In this document: positions 24,894 to 32,310 of the stretch, piece by piece
Layout: each line of letters begins with the position of its first letter
Position numbering within the stretch: the stretch's first letter is position 1
From: Acetobacterium sp.
Lineage (GTDB): Bacteria > Bacillota > Clostridia > Eubacteriales > Eubacteriaceae
NCBI RefSeq assembly: GCF_030652775.1
Contig: NZ_JAUSPS010000064.1
Location: 1 to 64,000, forward strand
Reading direction: 5' to 3'
Length of the DNA: 64,000 bases
The notes under the pieces: generated by a model
The model's input: only the letters and a program-made list of their open reading frames with translations
Told to the model about the DNA's origin: nothing
The model's database searches: none
Translations under genes and position numbers: made by a program

Positions 24894-24995
24894 ATTAACG
24901 TTTTATCGTTAATTAATTATATATCGTTAATTTCGATAAGTCAACTATATATCGTTAATTTTTATTAAAATAATATGTTATCCTTTAGATAACGA
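24894..24995. promoter_or_regulatory. Operator array of module 1
   Basis: ATCGTTAATT occurs at 24905-24914, 24923-24932 and 24951-24960. ATTAACG at 24894-24900 makes the first copy an inverted repeat, and GTTATC-5-GATAAC at about 24977-24992 adds a dyad. The boxes fill the divergent gap between the 70-residue and 80-residue HTH genes, as expected for repressor binding sites. Confidence 0.7.
24916..24944 (-). promoter_or_regulatory. Promoter of the module 1 repressor
   Basis: On the minus strand TTGACT, a 17-base spacer and TATAAT. One operator box lies inside the spacer, which suggests autoregulation by occlusion. Confidence 0.75.
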
Positions 24996-25018
24996 TGTTT
25001 CGGTAAGGTGGTAATTTT

Positions 25019-25261
25019 ATGACAATTCGTGAAGCTGTAGCTAAAAGAATATTGCTCCTCTGTGATGAACAAAACATCACGATCAACAAGCTTTCTACCA
25101 AGGCTGGGGTAACCCAATCAACGGTTGACAGCATCCTCAAGGGGAAGAGCAAAAACCCTGGCGTATGTACGATTAAAAAATTGTGCGACGCTTCCGACAT
25201 TACGATCATTGACTTTTTTGACCACCCTTTATTCGTGAATCTAGACATCGATTTGAATTAA
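25019..25261 (+). CDS. XRE-family HTH protein (80 aa), module 1 partner
   Basis: 80 residues on the plus strand. The helix-turn-helix lies at about 18-45 (ITINKLSTKAGVTQSTVDSILKG), a Cro/C1-like domain of the type with a FFDHPLF tail. It is divergent from the 70-residue repressor across the operator array. Which of the two keeps lysogeny is not clear. The next plus-strand gene, a membrane protein, follows after 13 bases with its own ribosome site. Confidence 0.8.
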   Translation: MTIREAVAKRILLLCDEQNITINKLSTKAGVTQSTVDSILKGKSKNPGVCTIKKLCDASDITIIDFFDHPLFVNLDIDLN

Positions 25262-25274
25262 AGGGAGAAACCAA

Positions 25275-25811
25275 ATGAACCCAATTCAGTTTTTGATCTG
25301 CTTTATCGTTGTTATAATTTATAAAGCGTTTTCTAATACCTATTACTATTTTCAAAGCATCAAGCTTTCTAATGATTACAGTGATTTTCTAAAAAATGAA
25401 AGTTCAAGTGTCTTTTCTAAAAAACAAGATATCCAAAAGCTTTTTTCAAGAGCTCACATCAAAAATTCATATGTACCAGTCACTCAACCAGTAGGCTATG
25501 GTTATCTTCAGGCCGCAAATTACCCAATTATTGACAATATGTTTGTAAAGGATCAGCGTGTTGTAAGTGCTATCATTGGTATGCTTGAAGAAGCAACTGG
25601 TGTATATCGACGCCGAATATTTGAATCATTCAACCCTATTTTCTGGGTAGAAACAATTATTTATTTACCGAGATCAATCATTGCTTACCTCGGGTTATCA
25701 ACGGACGTGATCGCAGTTAAGATCATCCAGGTGATCTGGTGGATCATCGCCCCGATGGCCATCATCTATCGAAATAGCCTCATTTCTGTTTTTCAAAACC
25801 TTTTCAATTAG
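25275..25811 (+). CDS. Predicted membrane protein, candidate lysogenic-conversion gene (178 aa)
   Basis: 178 residues. A hydrophobic N-terminal helix (FLICFIVVIIYKAF) anchors the protein, and a second hydrophobic segment lies near the C-terminus (IIQVIWWIIAPMAIIY); the central 100 residues look soluble. It is preceded by AAGGGAG. It is co-transcribed with a lysogeny-module HTH gene, so it is likely made in the lysogen; superinfection exclusion is one possibility without direct evidence. Its last 114 bases overlap the minus-strand gene at 25698-25955 head-on. Confidence 0.65.
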   Translation: MNPIQFLICFIVVIIYKAFSNTYYYFQSIKLSNDYSDFLKNESSSVFSKKQDIQKLFSRAHIKNSYVPVTQPVGYGYLQAANYPIIDNMFVKDQRVVSAIIGMLEEATGVYRRRIFESFNPIFWVETIIYLPRSIIAYLGLSTDVIAVKIIQVIWWIIAPMAIIYRNSLISVFQNLFN

Positions 25812-25955
25812 TCTTAACAATACCTTACTCAAATAAGCATACTTTTTAGGGTCGGTTCCTTCTTCAATGCCCATCAACCGATGTGCTTCGATCATGTTTT
25901 GAAGCACTTCCTCTTTTTTAGCTTGTGCGACATTGATTACAATTTGTTCGTTCAT
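25698..25955 (-). CDS. Phage protein of unknown function (85 aa) downstream of antirepressor
   Basis: 85 residues; start at 25955 overlaps the antirepressor stop (ATGA) and has GGAAGGG upstream, which supports it being real. Helical (KKEEVLQNMIEAHRLMG) with an Asp-rich C-terminus. Its 3' end lies antisense to the end of the membrane-protein gene. Function unknown. Confidence 0.6.
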   Translation of the reverse strand: MNEQIVINVAQAKKEEVLQNMIEAHRLMGIEEGTDPKKYAYLSKVLLRLIEKVLKNRNEAISIDDGHRGDDPPDHLDDLNCDHVR

Positions 25956-26704
25956 ATCGCTTTCCCTTCCAAATCTCGCTCAATCAATGGCAATATCCCC
26001 TGTTCCCTCAATTCCTCATAAAGGAACATCCGCCCGGCCTGGGTCCACTTGGTATGCATGGTGCTGTCCGACCTGCCATCGCTTCGTTTGAACGAAATTG
26101 TTTCGCTATGGACATATCCGAAGGGCTTGTACTCCCGGTATAAAATCCACTGGCCGTTGCCGCCTTTATATTGGATATGCAATTCATGAAGTATTTTGTT
26201 TAACTTTTGAGCTGACATGCCGTAATCCTGCGCGATTTGCTCAACCGTGACCAGAGATTTGTTGTTGAGGATTGTTTTGACGTAAGCTGCCAGGGGCTTG
26301 AGTTCTTCGATTTGCTTTTCTTGCATTTTGATAACACCATCTTTAAACTCGAGTTTTTTGTTGGCCATTATCAGCGCTCTGGCTATCACCTTTTCTGGCG
26401 AGTTCCAATCTTTCTCAATTTGGAGAAAATACTGCCGGGCGAGCTTCCCTTTTTCTGAACGCTGGATCATAGCAATTTCTTTTGCCATATCGAGCTTTAG
26501 GATGTGATCGGTACATGGTTGCTTGTTCTGGGGGTGCTCAAAAATGAGCGGGGTATAATCTTCGGGCTCATCGAATCCGTATTCCTTCATTCTCGGGAAC
26601 CAATCTTTATATGCTGTCCCAATTTCCAAAAACGCATGTAGCTCTCTGCCACTCATTGTTGGTTCCTGATTTTCGTTTACTACTATCTTGATTAAATCGT
26701 TCAT
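25952..26704 (-). CDS. ant: Phage antirepressor (AntA/KilAC-type)
   Basis: 250 residues. The N-terminal 110 residues are an AntA/AntB-type domain (SGRELHAFLEIGTAYKDWF, then an EKGKLARQYFLQIEK segment). A coiled linker follows (about 118-140) and the C-terminal domain is of the KilAC/ANT type (VTVEQIAQDYGMSAQKLNKIL, GRMFLYE). Antirepressors bind and inactivate repressors during induction. It lies between the two repressor modules and 11 bases downstream of the minus-strand XRE gene, so it is probably under module 2 operators. Confidence 0.9.
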   Translation of the reverse strand: MNDLIKIVVNENQEPTMSGRELHAFLEIGTAYKDWFPRMKEYGFDEPEDYTPLIFEHPQNKQPCTDHILKLDMAKEIAMIQRSEKGKLARQYFLQIEKDWNSPEKVIARALIMANKKLEFKDGVIKMQEKQIEELKPLAAYVKTILNNKSLVTVEQIAQDYGMSAQKLNKILHELHIQYKGGNGQWILYREYKPFGYVHSETISFKRSDGRSDSTMHTKWTQAGRMFLYEELREQGILPLIERDLEGKAI

Positions 26705-26715
26705 AGTTCTCCTTT

Positions 26716-26970
26716 CTAACTGGCTTCTGGTTTTTTTGCTTTCTTTGATTTGATACGTTTTGTATCGCTAGGTAGCAAAAAAATATCAGGGAATAATTCA
26801 TCAAGAGTTTTGCCGTAATAAATTGACAATGTCTTAGCTGTTTTTACGCTTGGGTTTCGCTTGTTTTCCTCGATTTTTCTAATCGTTATCTCTGCAAGCC
26901 CAACATCATCGGAAACTTCCCTTCTGGTAAGGTTCCTTCTTTTTCTTTCTTCAATTAAAGTCATTCTCAC
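26716..26970 (-). CDS. XRE-family repressor, module 2 (84 aa)
   Basis: I favour the GTG start at 26970, which sits 7 bases after GGAGG; the ATG at 26964 is a close alternative. Residues about 10-60 form an XRE helix-turn-helix (LTRREVSDDVGLAEITIRKIE). The C-terminus is Lys-rich. It is driven by a consensus promoter at 27015-27043 and followed directly by the antirepressor. An operator copy lies inside its 3' coding part (26752-26766). Confidence 0.85.
   Translation of the reverse strand: MRMTLIEERKRRNLTRREVSDDVGLAEITIRKIEENKRNPSVKTAKTLSIYYGKTLDELFPDIFLLPSDTKRIKSKKAKKPEAS
26752..26766. promoter_or_regulatory. Operator copy within the module 2 repressor gene
   Basis: GATACGTTTTGTATC, identical to the copy at 26987-27001, falls in the 3' coding part of the XRE gene. 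It may act as a roadblock or looping site between the repressor and antirepressor genes. Confidence 0.6.
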
Positions 26971-26986
26971 AATATCACCTCCATTC

Positions 26987-27095
26987 GATACGTTTTGTAT
27001 CACTTGTTGAATTGATTATACTTGATACAATATGTATCGTCAAGTGTTTTTTGATATATTTTGTATCATTACTCTTTTGTGATACTTTTTGTATC
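26987..27095. promoter_or_regulatory. Four-copy operator array of module 2
   Basis: Palindromic GATAC-5-GTATC-type 15-mers occur at 26987-27001, 27024-27038, 27053-27067 and 27081-27095, spaced 37, 29 and 28 bases from start to start. The third is slightly degenerate (GATAT). They fill the divergent gap between the two XRE genes, so they are clear repressor sites. The second copy lies in the spacer of the minus-strand promoter, and the fourth is next to the plus-strand -10. Confidence 0.9.
27015..27043 (-). promoter_or_regulatory. Promoter of module 2 repressor and antirepressor
   Basis: On the minus strand TTGACG, 17 bases, TATAAT. The operator at 27024-27038 occupies nearly the whole spacer, so binding should shut it off. 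Confidence 0.85.
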
Positions 27096-27102
27096 TGATT
27101 TA

Positions 27103-27111
27103 TGGTAAAAT
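27103..27111 (+). promoter_or_regulatory. Extended -10 promoter for the tandem-HTH gene
   Basis: TGGTAAAAT (extended -10) lies 33 bases before the ATG at 27145; no good -35. The operator at 27081-27095 lies where the -35 would be. Confidence 0.55.
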
Positions 27112-27144
27112 TTGAGTGTTTAAAACAAAAGTGAGGTAGTAAAA

Positions 27145-27849
27145 ATGTACGGTTACAGACTAAAGGAACTAAGAAAAAATTTAGATATAACGCAGGAAGA
27201 AGTCGCTACTGAATTAGGAGTAACTCGTGGCGCTTATTCCCATTTTGAAAACAATCGCAATGAGCCAGATTCTGAAACGCTTCGTAAACTAGCCGATTAC
27301 TTCCTCGTCTCCACCGATTACCTCTTAGGCCGCACCGACGATCCTAACTCGACTTATTATGCCGTAGAAACCGGCAAAAGAATAAAGGAATTAAGAGACA
27401 AAAGAAATATGTTTCAAGCTCAACTAGCTAAAGCTGTTGGATTAGATGCCACTACTATTTCCAACTACGAACGGGGAGAAAATTTTCCAAGCGAAAGATC
27501 CCTGCGTGACATCTCGGAATTCTTCAATGTGTCAATCACCTACCTTTGTGGGCTTACTGACGATCCGACTCCAAACACCTCAGCCAGCCAAAAGCCCCGT
27601 CCCTACACCCTCGCTGACTGGCCTACCTTCCTGGCGCAACTCCCAGAAAACGATGCTATGCTCTACCAGAACCAAGACTACCCAGACGATCAAAAAATAG
27701 CCATCATGGAAGAAGCTGAGAAAGCAAAACATAAGAAAATGAAAAAAATAGAAAAATTCATGCAATATCCAGTTGAGGTAATCGACGATGCACTCATTTA
27801 TGCAGCGTTTGATGCCGAACAAAGAAAGAAAATGAACGATGAAAATTAA
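27145..27849 (+). CDS. Repressor with two tandem XRE HTH domains, module 2
   Basis: 234 residues. Domain 1 (about 5-62) has [22 protein letters not shown] and domain 2 (about 76-132) has [21 protein letters not shown]; both end in near-identical sequences ([12 protein letters not shown] and [12 protein letters not shown]). The second half of the protein is helical and may oligomerise. It lies divergent to the minus-strand XRE gene across four operators, so it is the likely lysogeny repressor. Most C1-type repressors have one HTH; a duplicated one could bind adjacent half-sites or two operators. Confidence 0.85.
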   Translation: MYGYRLKELRKNLDITQEEVATELGVTRGAYSHFENNRNEPDSETLRKLADYFLVSTDYLLGRTDDPNSTYYAVETGKRIKELRDKRNMFQAQLAKAVGLDATTISNYERGENFPSERSLRDISEFFNVSITYLCGLTDDPTPNTSASQKPRPYTLADWPTFLAQLPENDAMLYQNQDYPDDQKIAIMEEAEKAKHKKMKKIEKFMQYPVEVIDDALIYAAFDAEQRKKMNDEN

Positions 27850-27881
27850 CAGGCTTTATTAAGGTCTGTTTTTTATTTTGT
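27847..27881 (+). terminator. Rho-independent terminator after the tandem-HTH gene
   Basis: ACAGGCTT, loop TATT and AAGGTCTGT, with two G-U pairs, are followed by TTTTTTATTTT on the plus strand. It ends the repressor transcript. Confidence 0.7.
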
Positions 27882-27897
27882 CTGCTTTCGTTGAAAG

Positions 27898-27913
27898 TTT
27901 GACATATGTCAAA
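27898..27913. promoter_or_regulatory. Perfect 16-bp palindrome upstream of the HsdR_N gene
   Basis: TTTGACATATGTCAAA is its own reverse complement. It contains TTGACA and lies 24 bases before the ATG at 27938, overlapping the likely promoter area. It differs from the module 1 and 2 operators, so another regulator may bind it. Confidence 0.6.
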
Positions 27914-27937
27914 ATATTAAATCTACAGGAGGAAAAC

Positions 27938-29014
27938 ATGAGTTTTGAAGAGAAGTTGAGAGAGTTTATTGAGCGAGTAAAAAAGACAAAGGACAGCATA
28001 GCAACGGAGGAGGCCACTAAGACTTCTATAGTAATGCCGTTCTTCCAAATTCTCGGTTATGATGTATTCAACCCGACGGAATTTATACCTGAATACACGG
28101 CTGACGTTGGCATTAAAAAAGGCGAAAAAGTGGATTATGCAATCCTCTTAAATGGAGAACTCACCTTACTCATTGAAGCTAAATCGATCAATGAACAACT
28201 AGAAAAACACGATTCCCAGTTGTTCCGCTACTTTGGGACAACAGCTGCAAAGTTTGCGATATTAACGAATGGTTTGGTTTATCGTTTTTACAGCGACCTG
28301 GACGAACAAAACAAAATGGACAGCTCCCCGTTTTTTGAAATTAATTTACTTGATATTAGCGATAGTGAAATAATTGAGCTCAAGAAGTTCTGCAAAGAAA
28401 ATTTTGATCTCAGCATGATTTTGGATACTGCTTCAGAGCTCAAGTACCTCGGTTTAATCAAGAAGGTCTTGAAAGATGAGTTTGCAAATCCCTCCGATGA
28501 TTTTATCCGTTTCATTTTAACCCAGGGTGTATACGACGGCATGAAGACCCAAAATACTGTCGACAAATACCGACCCACTGTGAAGAAATCAATATCCCAG
28601 TATATTAATGAACTGGTCAATGACAAAATCCAGAATGCATTAAAAAGCGATGAATCATTCGAGCCCAAGGCCATTCAACAGTTTGAAGAAGTTGATGAAT
28701 CTGCTCTTATCGCAAGCGTTTCCAACATCATTACTACTGATGAAGAAATCGAGTGCTTTTTCATTGTAAAGTCGATCCTGCATAATACTGTTGATTTAAA
28801 CCGGATCGGTTATAAAGATACGGCCAGTTATTTTTCGATCATTATTGATGGGAAAGTTACTAAGTGGATTTGTCGCATTTTCTTAAAAGAGAATACAAAA
28901 TATATTATCATTCCGAATGGTGACGCCAATGAAAAGATTGTCTTAGATAAACTAGACGATATATATGCCTATACTGATCAGCTGGTCGCACGCCTAAACA
29001 ACCTGATCGGTTGA
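27938..29014 (+). CDS. Stand-alone HsdR_N-type (type I restriction R-like) nuclease
   Basis: 358 residues from the ATG at 27938 (AGGAGG upstream; a longer frame to 27878 lacks one). It matches the N-terminal nuclease domain of type I restriction R subunits: ATKTS...MPFFQILGYDVF near 26-44, D66 in VDYAI, E80-A-K82 in LIEAKS, and Q94 nearby. The helicase part is absent, and no hsdM or hsdS is next to it. The C-terminal 150 residues are a second domain of unknown fold. It is expressed in the lysogeny direction, so an anti-phage or anti-plasmid role is plausible but not shown. Confidence 0.78.
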   Translation: MSFEEKLREFIERVKKTKDSIATEEATKTSIVMPFFQILGYDVFNPTEFIPEYTADVGIKKGEKVDYAILLNGELTLLIEAKSINEQLEKHDSQLFRYFGTTAAKFAILTNGLVYRFYSDLDEQNKMDSSPFFEINLLDISDSEIIELKKFCKENFDLSMILDTASELKYLGLIKKVLKDEFANPSDDFIRFILTQGVYDGMKTQNTVDKYRPTVKKSISQYINELVNDKIQNALKSDESFEPKAIQQFEEVDESALIASVSNIITTDEEIECFFIVKSILHNTVDLNRIGYKDTASYFSIIIDGKVTKWICRIFLKENTKYIIIPNGDANEKIVLDKLDDIYAYTDQLVARLNNLIG

Positions 29015-29120
29015 TTAAAACATCGTGAATTTAAGATATTCAATATTTCACGCGCGCCATACTTTTGATGCGTTTTAATAAATCATGAGGATCATCCCTG
29101 AATTTTGCACGATATATCGA

Positions 29121-29150
29121 TTTACAGTTCTCGGGAAACCGGTATATACT
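29121..29150 (+). promoter_or_regulatory. Promoter of the lipoprotein gene
   Basis: TTTACA, an 18-base spacer and TATACT, about 28 bases before the ATG at 29178. This indicates that the lipoprotein has its own transcript. Confidence 0.6.
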
Positions 29151-29177
29151 TTAAGTAAATACTATTAGGAGGAACAA

Positions 29178-29720
29178 ATGAAAAGAAATCTACCTCTTAT
29201 TTTGATGTCGGTCTTGGTTGTGATTATGCTGGCTGGATGCAGCAGTGGAGGTGGCGGATCCGCCGCAACTGAGACAAGCCCGAAAGTTGACATCGCAAAA
29301 ATGTCTGCCGAGGAAATTGTCCAAACATTTCAGGATGCCGGATTCCCGATCGAGAACATTCAAGTTCTAACGGCCGAAACCGATAAGGGCGAACTGTTGG
29401 GACGTCCCAACCAGTATACAAGCAAAGTGATATTTGAAGATGCTCGATCCGACAGCCCAGCCGCTGGTTCAGCAACAGAAGGAACGGCCGGCGGGTCGGT
29501 TGAGGTCTTCGACAACGCCAAAGATGCACAAGCGAGGTATGACTATATCCAGCCAATAACTGAAAATGCAATGTTTTCACAATATCTTTACCTATATGAG
29601 AATGTATTCCTGAGAATTGATGGAGCCTTAACCCCAGATCAAGCCGCCCAATACGAGGCTGCGTTTATATCATTACAAAATGGCGTTCTTCCAGAACAAT
29701 TTTCTGAAACTGCAAAGTAA
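29178..29720 (+). CDS. Predicted surface lipoprotein (180 aa), likely lysogenic conversion gene
   Basis: 180 residues. A Lys/Arg start and hydrophobic segment end in LAGC (C21), the lipobox cut by signal peptidase II. A Gly/Ser linker follows, then a soluble domain of about 140 residues with SAEEIVQTFQDAGFPIENI and a duplicated aromatic pattern. It would be anchored to the outer face of the membrane. It has its own promoter and lies within the prophage on the lysogeny strand. Phage-exclusion lipoproteins of this design are known in other phages, but no sequence identity can be claimed here. Confidence 0.75.
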   Translation: MKRNLPLILMSVLVVIMLAGCSSGGGGSAATETSPKVDIAKMSAEEIVQTFQDAGFPIENIQVLTAETDKGELLGRPNQYTSKVIFEDARSDSPAAGSATEGTAGGSVEVFDNAKDAQARYDYIQPITENAMFSQYLYLYENVFLRIDGALTPDQAAQYEAAFISLQNGVLPEQFSETAK

Positions 29721-29754
29721 TACTTAACATCAGCTAGCAATAACCATATTTTAC

Positions 29755-29785
29755 CCGGGGAGATTCACCACTCCCCTTCTTCCAT
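29755..29785 (+). terminator. Weak Rho-independent terminator
   Basis: GGGGAG, an 8-base loop and CTCCCC are followed by TTCTTCC, a poor U-run. It lies about 35 bases after the lipoprotein stop. Confidence 0.45.
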
Positions 29786-29879
29786 TAACGATCTTCGCAA
29801 AAATTTACACTTAATTATTCATCCGTCAATCCTACATTCGTGCTAGAATAGAACAAATGTACTATTTATAGGAGGGCTG

Positions 29880-30335
29880 ATGTATCATTTCGAATTAAAA
29901 CAATCCAATACAATTCACAAAAAATATAGAATAGACTCATTCCCTATCCAACTATGGCAAATCGAACAAGTTATCATAGATCGTGGTTATGATATCATTA
30001 TTTCTAAGAAAATAAGTTCAACTTCCGTTTTGGGGCGGACTATCTACTTGCCTGTTGTCTGCGATTCACACGCACGGGTTTATCTATCGCATGAATTGGG
30101 GCACATTTTAAGCCACAGTTTTAACTCATACACTGCGAAAAACATTAATATATCCAAATGTGAATGCCAGGCGAATGCCTTTTCAGCCTACTTCTTGATG
30201 CCTCATGTACTTTTTGAAAGCGATGCACAACATCTCGATGCATGGGAATTATCAGAAAAGTATGGCGTTCCTGTCGAATGGGTGCATAAGCGGTTTAACC
30301 TTTGCCAGTTAGGAGGGCTTAGAAATGTCCAATAA
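29880..30335 (+). CDS. immA: ImmA/IrrE-family metallopeptidase
   Basis: 151 residues. H71-E72-L-G-H75 (HEXXH) is the zinc site, and the CECQANAFSAYFLMP segment that follows holds the third ligand region, as in ImmA. In ICEBs1 and related phages ImmA cleaves the immunity repressor after induction. Here the candidate substrates are the XRE proteins nearby. It overlaps the recombinase gene by 11 bases, so protease and integrase are likely co-expressed. Confidence 0.92.
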   Translation: MYHFELKQSNTIHKKYRIDSFPIQLWQIEQVIIDRGYDIIISKKISSTSVLGRTIYLPVVCDSHARVYLSHELGHILSHSFNSYTAKNINISKCECQANAFSAYFLMPHVLFESDAQHLDAWELSEKYGVPVEWVHKRFNLCQLGGLRNVQ

Positions 30336-32271
30336 AAAAGCAGCACTCTACATCCGGGTATCTACTGTAATGCAGGCGGATCGGGACAGCCTGCCCTTGC
30401 AGCGAAGTGATTTGGCAAATTATGCAAAGCTCGTACTTAATGTTGATGATTACGAGATTTTTGAAGACGCTGGTTTCTCTGCCAAGAACACCGACCGGCC
30501 AAAGTACCAGGAAATGATGACCAGGGTCCGTAATCGTGAATTTTCTCACATCCTCGTCTGGAAGATTGATCGGATCAGCCGGAACCTGATTGACTTTTGC
30601 GAAATGTATGAGGAAATTAAGAAGTATGATACCGCCTTTATTTCGAAGAATGAACAATTCGATACCAGCAGCGCCATGGGCGAAGCCATGCTTAAAATCA
30701 TCCTGGTGTTTGCGGAGTTAGAAAGAAAACTGACTGGTGAACGGGTCTTATCTGTTATGATCGACCGGGCATCTAAAGGTCTATGGAACGGCGGGTTCGC
30801 TCCTTTTGGTTATGAATCCAAAGAAGATGATCCCTTCCCTTCCATCCACGCTGAAGAATCAATCTTGGTTCGCTATATTTTTGATCTTTATGAGGAACTT
30901 GAATCATCGGTAGCAGTTGCGCGAAATCTACACGAAAGCGGCCATCGTACACGAAACGGTAACATATGGGGATGTGAAGCGGTATACCGTATCTTGAGAA
31001 ATCCTTTTTACATTGGCACATATCGTTATAATTACCGTAAAGGTTCGGATATTCCCCGCCGAAAAAAAGAAGCTGGTGAGTGGATTGTTGTTGAAGATAA
31101 CCACCCCGGGATTGTTGAAAAAGAGCAGTTTGACAGGGTTCAAGCAATTATGGAAGCAAACCACAAAGGAGGGAGCCAGGCTCACCGCAAAAGTTCCGGC
31201 AAGCATATTTTTTCAAGCATGTTGTTCTGCGATATATGCGGCGGGAGATACAAGCCCACTAAAGGGCCAAAACGAAAAGATGGCCTTGATTCATCAAGAT
31301 ACAGCTGCTCAGGTTATAGCAGCGGTAACGCCTGCAGTGGAACCATTGGAGATATCATCATAATCCCTTTTGTGTTCGGCTATCTAGCCAACTACTTTAA
31401 ACTGGCCGATCGCATTACAACCGGTACGAAAAACAAAACAATTGAAAAGACGCTCCTAAAGGGTGATATCTTTTCCTTTGTCACTGGAATTGATGACAAT
31501 ACAATTGAAGATATCCGGTACCACCTAATAAATGACCCGTTGGCCGAAAACAACGACGCAATCAAGTTTGAAGAAGCTCAATCCAAAACTGTAATACATA
31601 AACTACCTGATGCTTTTGATGGGGAAATAAAAAAATATCAAACCGCCATTTCCCGCCTAGAAGAACTTTACCTATTTTCAAGCGAATCAATGAGTCAAAG
31701 TGAATTTATAATAAAAAAATCCCAATTGCAAGAAAAAGTCGATGAATTGAGAAATAACAAGGAATTGGTGAATGAGGAAGAAAATACCGATGTCGCATCA
31801 GATCAAAGCGATTTCATAGTTGGGACAGTCATTTTTAGAAAAATGATGGAAGAATACGGAACGTCTTGTGACTATGAGGATTTAATGCGTAAAATTGGGA
31901 AAGATGCTTTGAAAAATGTTTTTCCCAACCTCATATCGAAAATCTACATTCGCAACAATGTTCCTGTTAAAATTGTGTTTAAAAATGGACTGATTCATAA
32001 TTTTATTTGGGAGCCAGGCAAAAGAAAAGTAAAATCAAGAATCGAGGTATTTCTAAAAACGCACACTGACGATATTAATTCTCTTTTTCAAAGCAATGGG
32101 TCTATAACCCATCGTGACTTAAGAGAAATGGGTGACCTTAACAAATCACAAGCGGCTCAAATTATAAGAGCACTGGTTAATAGAAATGTAATCGAGCAAG
32201 CACCAGAGCTTGGAAAGGGCTGTTATAAATTAGTTTCTGAAAACATCTTTGATCGGCATGGCAATGCGTGA
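30325..32271 (+). CDS. int: Large serine recombinase (prophage integrase)
   Basis: 648 residues. The N-terminal resolvase domain has catalytic S13 in YIRVST and the later KIDRISR and ELERK motifs. A recombinase domain follows (about 160-280), then a zinc ribbon starting near C302 (CDICG and a later Cys pair), and a coiled-coil region (about 425-480). The last 70 residues form a winged-helix-like extension (ITHRDLREMGDLNKSQAAQI), which is not usual. It catalyses attP x attB integration and sits right at the comM junction. Confidence 0.96.
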   Translation: MSNKKAALYIRVSTVMQADRDSLPLQRSDLANYAKLVLNVDDYEIFEDAGFSAKNTDRPKYQEMMTRVRNREFSHILVWKIDRISRNLIDFCEMYEEIKKYDTAFISKNEQFDTSSAMGEAMLKIILVFAELERKLTGERVLSVMIDRASKGLWNGGFAPFGYESKEDDPFPSIHAEESILVRYIFDLYEELESSVAVARNLHESGHRTRNGNIWGCEAVYRILRNPFYIGTYRYNYRKGSDIPRRKKEAGEWIVVEDNHPGIVEKEQFDRVQAIMEANHKGGSQAHRKSSGKHIFSSMLFCDICGGRYKPTKGPKRKDGLDSSRYSCSGYSSGNACSGTIGDIIIIPFVFGYLANYFKLADRITTGTKNKTIEKTLLKGDIFSFVTGIDDNTIEDIRYHLINDPLAENNDAIKFEEAQSKTVIHKLPDAFDGEIKKYQTAISRLEELYLFSSESMSQSEFIIKKSQLQEKVDELRNNKELVNEEENTDVASDQSDFIVGTVIFRKMMEEYGTSCDYEDLMRKIGKDALKNVFPNLISKIYIRNNVPVKIVFKNGLIHNFIWEPGKRKVKSRIEVFLKTHTDDINSLFQSNGSITHRDLREMGDLNKSQAAQIIRALVNRNVIEQAPELGKGCYKLVSENIFDRHGNA

Positions 32272-32310
32272 TGCAACCGTCTAATATCATAATGTTTTTA
32301 CTTTAACGAG

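Noticed and set aside
29026-29058. Inverted repeat CGTGAA...TTCACG after the HsdR_N gene
   Set aside because: The stem is short, the loop long and no U-run follows; too weak to call a terminator.
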